Below are positions 25,382-33,252 of a DNA stretch of 64,000 nt, piece after piece. Numbering within the stretch: the stretch's first letter is position 1; the number at the start of each line of letters is the position of its first letter. Made by a program: the position numbers and the translations under genes. The notes under the pieces are model-generated. The model was not told the origin of the DNA and made no database searches. It saw only the letters and a program-made list of their open reading frames with translations. Source of the DNA: Bacteroides acidifaciens (GTDB lineage: Bacteria; Bacteroidota; Bacteroidia; Bacteroidales; Bacteroidaceae); contig NZ_CAEUHO010000001.1 in assembly GCF_903181435.1 (NCBI RefSeq), forward strand, positions 1 to 64,000, read 5' to 3'.

Positions 25382-25729
25382 TGGGGAGTGTATAATAATA
25401 GCCTTTTATAATTGTAATTCTGTATAAATGTAGTCTTGTATAATTGTTTATCCATTATCTGAATATTCAAATATCAGAATATAGCAATATTCAATTATCT
25501 CAATATCCAAAACCCCAATTATTCAGTTATCACTGTATAACATTCCAAGAAACTACAGATATAATAGTATCCGGATTATTCGATTAAACTGCCGGATAAT
25601 TGTAGTATGCTCTACCGTTATAGAATACTACACCTCGTTCCGGCTTTGCAATGTTGGTGAAAATTGCCAACTTTCCCGAATGGGCAGACCGGAATGGGGG
25701 AGGTTGCTATCGAAAGGAAGACATCAAGC
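25382..25729. other. AT-rich region with short TATAATTGTA/CTGTATAA repeats
   Basis: Contains repeated TATAATTGTA, CTGTATAA, ATATTCAA and ATAGTATCC-like units, no credible gene, then a more GC-rich stretch (about 25640-25720). It resembles the region before the ParA gene. It could be the mobilization or partition site region of the broken conjugative element. Confidence 0.3.
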
Positions 25730-25856
25730 GGAGCAATCTACAGTTCTACTTAAAAACGTTGTCCCCATTAGGGGACAGCAAGTTGTGTTTTCGTTAAACG
25801 AAAACGAAATTGTTTAACGGCAGAAGCCGTTAAACAATTGTAGCTAATCATGCTCC
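25730..25856. ncRNA. Three-hairpin junction closed by an outer stem (RNA or DNA structure)
   Basis: GGAGCA (25730-25735) can pair with TGCTCC (25851-25856), and CTACA (25738-25742) with TGTAG (25839-25843). Inside sit three consecutive hairpins: GTTGTCCCC/GGGGACAGC (25758-25779, loop ATTA), GTTTTCGT/ACGAAAAC (25787-25805, loop TAA) and ATTGTTTAACGGC/GCCGTTAAACAAT (25809-25838, loop AGAA, 13 bp perfect). The last hairpin abuts the closing stem directly. The second and third share the sequence CGTTAAAC. No open frame crosses it. It could be a structured RNA or a protein-binding DNA site such as an oriT or attachment region of the broken conjugative element. Confidence 0.45.
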
Positions 25857-26536
25857 AAAGTCACATTTTATTTCATAGCGGGCTTTTCACGTTCGATTTT
25901 GTAATATTATACTATGCCTCCACAGGACGGGAGTTATTGGTAGGGAGAACTTTCTACTACTTTTGTGCTGGTTGACTATATCACAGTTTCAGTTCTTGTT
26001 CAGAAACAAGATTAGTTGTTAATGAAAGTTATATAAATATATAGCTCAAATAGAGGGGCACTTTGGAAAAAAGAAATGCACAAGATGCATTTAATCAATC
26101 GCTTATAGTTGTTAAAAAACAAGTATAGTGGCGGTGATATTACCAAATATTAAATGATGATAAATATTTGAAACGTATAGGATAAAAGATGTTTCCATAT
26201 TTGTGTATAGGTTGTTATTTTGGAACTTGACTAAAAATATGTAAAAAATGAGTTCGATATATTTCAAGCACAACTGTTTTTATGAGGGTTTTATATTTGA
26301 ACATATAATTAGGTAGTTGGATTTCGTTTAAAGGAGACTGGGTCTTTTAACAGTAATTGTACTAATTTCAAAATTCAAATTATGGAGTTGACACGTTTCG
26401 TTATTTGAGGTTTATTGCGTGTGTGCTTTAAATAGAACTTGCTATGTGTGGTAAGTAAATTACACTATATTAACTAGCGCTTCATCTTATTGATTTTCAG
26501 TGCTATATTAAGTTTATAGAGATTTCTACAGAATCT
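25857..26536. other. AT-rich spacer before the PUL regulator
   Basis: About 680 bases with no convincing gene on either strand. One small hairpin TTCTTGTT/AACAAGA lies near 25995-26013. It separates the mobile DNA from the 3' end of the HTCS gene and probably holds the right limit of the accessory region. Confidence 0.35.
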
Positions 26537-29500
26537 TTATGAGATCATACTTTTTTTATTTTTTGTGTAATCTTTTGGTAATACACCGAATTTCTGTTTA
26601 AAACATTTGGCGAAGTAGGAAGAACTGGTAAAACCTAATTGTAAGTAAACTTCATTTATGCGCATTCCTTCGGATAGATATTGGGCAGCCATGTTCAGAC
26701 GATAATTCAACACATAAGTATTGGGTGTCATACCAGTGACAGCCTTGACTTTTCTATGAAAATTACTACGGCTCATATTGATTTTTTCTGCCAGATTATT
26801 TACTGAATAATCTATGTCGTCCACTTGTTCTGCCAATATCTCATCCAGAATTTTAATAAATTCCATATCCTTCGAAGAAAATGCATACTTTTCCGGCTCG
26901 GACATGCTGTCGTTTGTTTTGGGAAAATCACTTAGCAATTGATGGAAAGCCAATCGTAATGCCATCAGATTCTCAACTTGTTTATGTAGCTGTTTGATTG
27001 AGAATGGCTTTTCCATGTATACGTCTGCTCCGTTTTCCAATCCTGCTATTTTGGCAGACAATGTAGTCTTGGCTGTAAGCAGGATGACCGGTATGTGAGA
27101 ATATTCAATGTTTGATTTTATTTGATGGCATAATTCTATACCGTCCATTTCTGGCATCATGACGTCACTGATAATAATGTCGATGTTCTCTTCCGTCAAT
27201 AATTCCAAGGCTTTCCGACCATTTTCGGCACATCTTACATGATACCATTGTTGTAAGGAATTACGTGTTATACTCAGCAAATCCGGATTGTCTTCCACTA
27301 ATAAGAGTGTAGTCTTTTCTTTTTCTGTATTTACTTCCTTGTTTGTTTCCATTTCGCAAATATCTTCCTTATGTGCTGAGTTTTCATTCACAGTATCGGT
27401 CATGTTTACTTTTGGAAGAGATAGGATAAAAGATGAACCACCGGAAGGAATGTCTCGTAGTGACAATGTTCCTTTATGGGCTTCAGCTAATATTTTGGAG
27501 AAAGCCAACCCGATACCTGTTCCTTTGTTGGAAGGAGCATCCGGTACTTGATAGAACAATTGGAAGATTTTCTCCTGCTGGTCTTTGGGTACACCACATC
27601 CGTCATCGTTTACCTGAATCGTGATTGTATCCTCTGTAGTCTCTAATTTTAATTCTATGTGCGATTGGGCATATTTTATTGCATTGCCTAATAAATTGAC
27701 TATGACGGTTCTTATTTTGTCAATATCAATGGAAGTATATATATCTTCTGTCGGGAGAACGATTGACAACTCGATATCCTTCAATGCTGCAATATTATGG
27801 AATTGCTCATAGATGGAAACAAGTTGGAGATTCAAATGGCAAGGTTTGGGATTTAATAGCACTCCATTACTTTCTATTTTTTGAAAGTCGAGGAGCTGGT
27901 TAGTGATATTCAACAGATAATTTACATTCTTATCAATCATCGACACATATTCATCCTCCCTCTTGTTTTCTCGTAACTTCTCCAATGGCAGGCAAATCAG
28001 ACTGAGCGGTGTACGTATTTCATGTACAAGGTTGACGAAAAAGTTTACTTTTAGTTTATAAGTCTCCTTTTCTTTGGCAAGGTTGAATTCCTCCATCCGC
28101 CGTTTGTATTTGCGTTTGATATATAGATTCCAGCGATATCCTACATAGATAATGATACTTGTCAGGAGTAATGAATAGGCTATGTATGCCCAAGCACTCT
28201 GCCACCATGGTGGTGTGATTATAATCTTCAGCATTGTAGTTTCCCGGTTCCACTCTCCATCGTTATTCGAACCGTTTAGCATAAATGTGTATTCACCGGG
28301 AGGTAGATGATTATAAGATACAGAGTTGGTAGTTGTATTTCGAATCCATGTCGGGTCTATTCCTTTCAGCATATAGTTGTATTGGTTTCTTTGTGACTCT
28401 CCATAACTTAGAGCTGCAAAGTCAAGGGTGAAACTATTCTTTTGGTAGGGCAATCTGATTTCTTTTTTTAGGTAGAGAAGTTCTTCATGGGGGGGATGAG
28501 ATGTATTCTCGTCATTGGAATAGGGGAAATGGATGTCAGTCACATATACTTGCGGAACATACGTGTTTTTTATTATTTGTTCGGGGACAAAAGCATTGAA
28601 ACCATTGCTGCCACCAAAATACAACCTGCCGTCTGATGTTAATAAAGAAGCGCCGGCAATGAATTGATTGCTTAGCAGACCGTCATTGATGGTAAATAAG
28701 CGTGCATCGTTTGTTTTCCGGTCGATTTTATACAATCCCTTGTCTGTCGAAATCCAAAAGTTACCGTTCCGGTCTTCCTCGATGGAATAGATGGTTACAT
28801 TTTGTAATTGCGTATTTTCGGGGCAGTTGTTGACAAAACGTTTCTGTTCGGGAGAGAAATAACATAGTCCGTTTCCATTGGTTCCCAGCCACATCACCCC
28901 TTTGCTGTCTTCAAACAAAGTAGTGATTGTATTGTCGGGAATTATCGAAGAGTTACTTCTTTGTCCATAGTGTTTCCATTGTCCGTTTGGATAATAGCAG
29001 AAAGCTCCCAGGTTGGAAGTGGCAATCCATAGATTTCTGTTGGAATCTTCATATATATCGGTGACGGGAGTCATTGCTCCTACGTATATATTCACAAAGA
29101 AATTGTCCTGTTCCTCATTGTAGGTACAAAGTCCCATACTGGTTCCTATGTAAATGTTCCCTTTGTGGTCTTTGCCGATTGACATAACATTGTTGCTTGA
29201 CAATGTTTTAATCATACGGTCGGAATGGGTGTAATTTTTGCTAACACCGGTTTTCAGGTCATATCTGAACAGTCCGTTTTCATGTGTGCCAATCCAAAGC
29301 CGCTCACCATCCAAATGTAAAGCACTGATGTTGTATTTCCTTTCAGTATGCGGCGATAACACACATTCCGTCAAGCTTTGTGTCCGCAGCTGGTAGAGCC
29401 ATAATCCGTGTTGGGTGCCTATATACACCTCTCCATTCTCTTTTTCGCAAAAAGTGTTGACGCCTTGGGCGATTTTCTGTCCCATGGGGATGATATGATG

Positions 29501-30490
29501 TTCAAACCTTCGTAATTGCCTCGGCATGTAATTCACCCCTCCGTTTGTTGCCAGCCAAAGAGTTCCTTCGGCATCCAGCATCATTGCATTTACTACCGGA
29601 TTACTCATGGCATATTCGCCTGTAGTTTCTACTTTCTTCCATTCTTTGTTTTGTCTACCGAAGAGGAAAAGTCCCGAATTCGTGCCTATTAATAGTTGCT
29701 CGCTGTCATATTCTATCATGCAGAGGATAGAGATGGAGGAAGGAAGCGGATAACTGTTCACCATTTTTTCTTTTTCGGAATAACACTCTAGTGTATTTTC
29801 AGTACTGAACCAGATACCTTCAGAGGTACTTAACAGACCATTTACTTTTTTCTTTTCTTCTGCTTCGTCCGTAAGTGTGGAAAGGGTAGATAGAAAATAG
29901 CCCATCCGGTCGAATACAAATATTCCTTTGTTGATAGAGGATATATAAATACGTCCATCTACCCCTTGACAGATATCTCTAGCAAATGAATTCTGTAGGA
30001 TATTTTGCCGTAGAACGCCTGTTTGCGGGTTGTATACAAATATCCCTTGTCCCAAGGTGGTAATCCAAATCAGTCCGTTGTCCGCTTTCCATATTTCGGT
30101 TACTTCACAACTGACGAATACATCGTATCGTGTTTTCTTGTCGAAAAAAGAGAAATCATCTGTAGAACGGTGATAGATATATACACCATTATTGGTGCCT
30201 ATCCATATATCCTGGTTATCTTCCATCAGAGAAGATACAAAGTTATTCCCCAATGAGCGGGAAACTCCTTCCACATGTCGATACACCCGGTTTGTATATC
30301 CGTCATAGCAATTCAGACCGTTGCTTGTCCCTGTCCAGATAAAACCGTAAGAATCCTGAAGAATAGACCATACCGTGTTGTGTGATAGGCCATCGGATAC
30401 TTGGTACTTTTTGAAAGGAAAAGTGACGGAAGCTGACAGAGGTCCTGCAAAAAGAATGATATAAAAGAAAAAAATAAATATGCTTTTCAT
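26537..30490 (-). CDS. Hybrid two-component system regulator (HTCS) of the PUL
   Basis: 1317 residues, usual HTCS length. Signal peptide (1-20), periplasmic two-component-regulator propellers (about 25-690, many Trp-Ile/Leu-Gly/Ala-Thr blade motifs), Y_Y_Y domain (about 700-775, ending PPGEYTFMLNGSNNDGEW) and a membrane helix (about 782-804) come first. Then follow the histidine kinase with H823 in VHEIRTPLSL, HATPase (GNAIKYA, DDGCGVP, GTGIGLAF), receiver with D1109 in IISDVMMPEMDG, and an AraC-type HTH (INMSRSNFHRKV, LGFTSSSYFAKCFKQKFG). It senses an oligosaccharide in the periplasm and activates PUL operons. Its likely operators are the 21-bp-phased elements at 38077, 46801, 46923 and 61930. 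All domains look intact. Confidence 0.93.
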   Translation of the reverse strand: MKSIFIFFFYIILFAGPLSASVTFPFKKYQVSDGLSHNTVWSILQDSYGFIWTGTSNGLNCYDGYTNRVYRHVEGVSRSLGNNFVSSLMEDNQDIWIGTNNGVYIYHRSTDDFSFFDKKTRYDVFVSCEVTEIWKADNGLIWITTLGQGIFVYNPQTGVLRQNILQNSFARDICQGVDGRIYISSINKGIFVFDRMGYFLSTLSTLTDEAEEKKKVNGLLSTSEGIWFSTENTLECYSEKEKMVNSYPLPSSISILCMIEYDSEQLLIGTNSGLFLFGRQNKEWKKVETTGEYAMSNPVVNAMMLDAEGTLWLATNGGVNYMPRQLRRFEHHIIPMGQKIAQGVNTFCEKENGEVYIGTQHGLWLYQLRTQSLTECVLSPHTERKYNISALHLDGERLWIGTHENGLFRYDLKTGVSKNYTHSDRMIKTLSSNNVMSIGKDHKGNIYIGTSMGLCTYNEEQDNFFVNIYVGAMTPVTDIYEDSNRNLWIATSNLGAFCYYPNGQWKHYGQRSNSSIIPDNTITTLFEDSKGVMWLGTNGNGLCYFSPEQKRFVNNCPENTQLQNVTIYSIEEDRNGNFWISTDKGLYKIDRKTNDARLFTINDGLLSNQFIAGASLLTSDGRLYFGGSNGFNAFVPEQIIKNTYVPQVYVTDIHFPYSNDENTSHPPHEELLYLKKEIRLPYQKNSFTLDFAALSYGESQRNQYNYMLKGIDPTWIRNTTTNSVSYNHLPPGEYTFMLNGSNNDGEWNRETTMLKIIITPPWWQSAWAYIAYSLLLTSIIIYVGYRWNLYIKRKYKRRMEEFNLAKEKETYKLKVNFFVNLVHEIRTPLSLICLPLEKLRENKREDEYVSMIDKNVNYLLNITNQLLDFQKIESNGVLLNPKPCHLNLQLVSIYEQFHNIAALKDIELSIVLPTEDIYTSIDIDKIRTVIVNLLGNAIKYAQSHIELKLETTEDTITIQVNDDGCGVPKDQQEKIFQLFYQVPDAPSNKGTGIGLAFSKILAEAHKGTLSLRDIPSGGSSFILSLPKVNMTDTVNENSAHKEDICEMETNKEVNTEKEKTTLLLVEDNPDLLSITRNSLQQWYHVRCAENGRKALELLTEENIDIIISDVMMPEMDGIELCHQIKSNIEYSHIPVILLTAKTTLSAKIAGLENGADVYMEKPFSIKQLHKQVENLMALRLAFHQLLSDFPKTNDSMSEPEKYAFSSKDMEFIKILDEILAEQVDDIDYSVNNLAEKINMSRSNFHRKVKAVTGMTPNTYVLNYRLNMAAQYLSEGMRINEVYLQLGFTSSSYFAKCFKQKFGVLPKDYTKNKKSMIS

Positions 30491-30574
30491 GATATTTCCA
30501 ATTCTACATTGTTTCGGATATTCTCTGAAACGAAATCATCATGGAACAAAGATATATATTTTCCGGTAACATGC

Positions 30575-30676
30575 AATAATGTGGCTTTTAAAAATAAAGG
30601 CGGTGACAAGTTGAAATATAACAGTGCATATGGGGTAAAAAATAATGTGGCTTTTAAAAATAAAGGCGGTGACAAG
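30575..30676. repeat. 36-bp exact direct repeat
   Basis: The block starting AATAATGTGGCTTTTAAAAA and ending GGCGGTGACAAG occurs identically at 30575-30610 and 30641-30676, a 66-base period. It lies in the gap between the HTCS start and the GH20 stop. The end of the second copy forms the left arm of the GH20 terminator, so this is probably a duplicated terminator segment. Confidence 0.85.
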
Positions 30677-30690
30677 ATACACTTGTCACC
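30668..30690 (-). terminator. Terminator of the GH2/GH36/GH20 operon
   Basis: GGTGACAAG (30668-30676) and CTTGTCACC (30682-30690) form a perfect 9-bp stem with a 5-base loop. On the minus strand it is followed by GCCTTTATTTTT, 41 bases past the GH20 stop. Confidence 0.75.
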
Positions 30691-30730
30691 TTCCTGCTAT
30701 TTGTTATCCTTAATCTTGTTTTACCGAAAA

Positions 30731-33235
30731 CTATTGTTCTAACACAGCTGTCATACTTTCTTTGCCCAAATAAAAAAGCTTGGCTTTGACCACTTCTGTC
30801 TGGCAATCTATGGGAGTTTCCCATAATGGAGAATCTTCCATTGGTTCCGTTCCGTCCGTAGTATACCGTATCTGTCCTTCACGAATGGAAGTGTTGGCAT
30901 ATAGCTTTCCGTCTTTCAGACACAGCCCCGGATATGGCAAACGGAAGTGAATACCGTTTTGAACCCAGTGGGGCATCTCTTTTCGACTGATTTTCCGATA
31001 GAATTGTAACAAATCCTGTTCGTATGCCTGTGCTTCTGTGCTTCCTGATAAGTTTTCCCAAACCGGATGTGCATTCCAGCCACGTTCTGCCAGTCCCATT
31101 ATCTTAGGAAATGTATAATATTCTACTTGTTGATAATTCCGGATGGTTTCTGCAAATAGTTGTGCTTGTACGCCTGTGATTCGTTGTTTTCCCAATGCAG
31201 TCAGGGCGGTTTTGCCGATTTCCATGGAATCGGGCGACACCGGACGTCCTGCCATTGTAGTGCGTGAGGAACGGTATACCCGATATGGCAACATGGAGAA
31301 GGATTTGGATTCGTCTACATATCCTGCCCAGAAGTGGCCCGGTTCGTCAGTATGCGCATCGTAAGCCAAATCCAGGTAGAAGTTGTTCACGTTGCAAAGA
31401 ATCACTGGATATCCGTTGTTGGCTATTTGATAAGAAATCTCATCTGTTCCCCATTCGGCAACTGTGCTCCAGCAATAGATACCACCGGCTCGTGGAGCAA
31501 GAGCGGCATGCGTTTCCGTGCGATGCCCTAACGCTGCTTCCTGCCAACCGCCGAATGAAATGCTCTGTTGTTGCAGGCATTCGGACACGCGGGTGATGAA
31601 ATATTCCGCCAAGTCGTGCATCTGTGTCATTCCTTTCTCCTTCATCAGTTGCATGCATAGGGGAGAACCGCTCCAGGCTCCTTCCGCAACTTCGTCGCCG
31701 CCGACATGAATGGTTGTCAGAGGGACGCCTGCTTCGCGATACATTTCCTTTATTTCCCGTACCACCTTTTCTATAAAACGATAGGTGGAAGGCATTGCCA
31801 CGTTCATAACATTGTCCGTATACCATTGTGCGGAGATATATCGGGAACTGTCCTGCGGGTCGTGTAGCATATATTCGGTAGCCTTTTCCGGATTCGAGCC
31901 GATGTATTTTTCATACCGTGCCTTCATGGCTGTGATGGCCGCCCGTGCGTGTCCCGGTGACTCTATTTCCGGAATCACTTGTACATGTCGTTCGGCAGCA
32001 TAACGCAACAGTTCGATGAATTCGGCACGGCTGTAGAAACCATTTCCCGATGTAGGGGCATTCGGGTCGTATCCGTTTTCATAAGCAGGGTACAGGCATT
32101 CAGCTTCGTTCGTGGTATGTCCGCGGCGTGCTCCTATCGAAGTAAGTTCTTCCAGCCCGGGTATTTCCAGCCGCCAGCCTTCGTCGTCCGAGAAATGGAA
32201 ATGAAATGTGTTAAGTTTATAAGATGCAGTGATGTCTATCAACTTTTTCAGATTCTCTGCCGTGGTGAAGTTCCGGACGATGTCGAGCATTTGTCCGCGA
32301 TACAAGAGGTCGGGATAGTCGCGGACAGAGACTGCTTGCAGTCGCAATGTCTCTCCTTGTCCTTTCAGCATTGCCAGCAGGGTCTGTGTTCCGTTGAAGA
32401 TGCCATGCGATGTCTTCCCTTTCACGATAGCCTGTCGGTTGTTGATGTCCAGTTCGTAGTACTCATCGTTTGGTACTTCCTGGTCTTTGGGAAGATACTC
32501 CAATAGGATGCTTTCCTCTGCTTCCGTTGCTACTTCCAGTCCGTATGTATTTTCCAGTTTTTCTTTCAGCAATTTTCCTTCATTGGCAAAATCTTTGTGG
32601 AATGACAGGGCAATCTTGTTTCCGATAAGCATCTCACCTTCGGCAGGTATGGCTTGTTTCACTGCCGGCAAGATGTCAACAGGACGTAATTCCTGTAAAG
32701 GATGCTGTTGCAAACGTGCATTTGTTTCATAAAGCCGATGTAGGAAGGCGGTTTGTGCCTTGGTTGGAGCCAGTGGTATGATGCGCATCTCCACTGGTAG
32801 CGGCTGTCCTTTTCCCGCACCCGACCGGCTTACCCAATAGCTACCTTCGGGAGCGTGTGAGGTTTTGGGCACTTCACCGTCACATTTGAATGTTACCCGT
32901 ATCGAATCACCCGGAGCCAGCGAAGCAAATTCCACCGTCGGATATATCTTGTGATAGGTGCCGCTAATCCATTCTATTTTCACCTTTGATGATGTTTCTT
33001 GTTGTATATGGTGGGGGAGTTGTGCATAATAAATCATCCAGTCTTTGTCGACCGGAGCATCTGAAATATTTTTCAATATAAAGGAGTTTTCGTATGTTCC
33101 TTCTTCAGGATGAATTTCGCCCATTTCCCAGGTCAGTGATAAAGGAGCGTATATTTCTTTCGAGGGCTTGCATCCGTTTGTCCATATAAGCAAGAGGAGT
33201 AAGAGTCCTGCTATATAAGTTTTTGGTATCTTCAT
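30731..33235 (-). CDS. GH20 beta-N-acetylhexosaminidase, lipoprotein
   Basis: 834 residues from the ATG at 33235 (MKIPKTYIAGLLLLLLIWTNGC); lipobox TNGC, so it is lipid-anchored in the envelope. An N-terminal carbohydrate-binding beta-sandwich (CHB_HEX-like, about 25-155) is followed by the GH20b accessory domain (about 170-300) and the GH20 TIM barrel (about 305-680). The catalytic pair is D514-E515 in HVGGDEVAEGAW. The C-terminus (about 760-834) has a chitobiase-C-type beta-sandwich (IRYTTDGTEP). GH20 enzymes remove terminal beta-GlcNAc or beta-GalNAc. It starts 18 bp after the GH36-SGNH stop and is the last gene of a three-gene unit. Confidence 0.92.
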   Translation of the reverse strand: MKIPKTYIAGLLLLLLIWTNGCKPSKEIYAPLSLTWEMGEIHPEEGTYENSFILKNISDAPVDKDWMIYYAQLPHHIQQETSSKVKIEWISGTYHKIYPTVEFASLAPGDSIRVTFKCDGEVPKTSHAPEGSYWVSRSGAGKGQPLPVEMRIIPLAPTKAQTAFLHRLYETNARLQQHPLQELRPVDILPAVKQAIPAEGEMLIGNKIALSFHKDFANEGKLLKEKLENTYGLEVATEAEESILLEYLPKDQEVPNDEYYELDINNRQAIVKGKTSHGIFNGTQTLLAMLKGQGETLRLQAVSVRDYPDLLYRGQMLDIVRNFTTAENLKKLIDITASYKLNTFHFHFSDDEGWRLEIPGLEELTSIGARRGHTTNEAECLYPAYENGYDPNAPTSGNGFYSRAEFIELLRYAAERHVQVIPEIESPGHARAAITAMKARYEKYIGSNPEKATEYMLHDPQDSSRYISAQWYTDNVMNVAMPSTYRFIEKVVREIKEMYREAGVPLTTIHVGGDEVAEGAWSGSPLCMQLMKEKGMTQMHDLAEYFITRVSECLQQQSISFGGWQEAALGHRTETHAALAPRAGGIYCWSTVAEWGTDEISYQIANNGYPVILCNVNNFYLDLAYDAHTDEPGHFWAGYVDESKSFSMLPYRVYRSSRTTMAGRPVSPDSMEIGKTALTALGKQRITGVQAQLFAETIRNYQQVEYYTFPKIMGLAERGWNAHPVWENLSGSTEAQAYEQDLLQFYRKISRKEMPHWVQNGIHFRLPYPGLCLKDGKLYANTSIREGQIRYTTDGTEPMEDSPLWETPIDCQTEVVKAKLFYLGKESMTAVLEQ

Positions 33236-33252
33236 ATGCCTTTTTGATATTA

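Noticed and set aside
30487..30742. Small frames on both strands with repeated NVAFKNKGGDK or SPPLFLKATL
   Set aside because: The peptide repeats are produced by the 36-bp DNA duplication in a terminator region; no ribosome-binding site or signal of a real gene.
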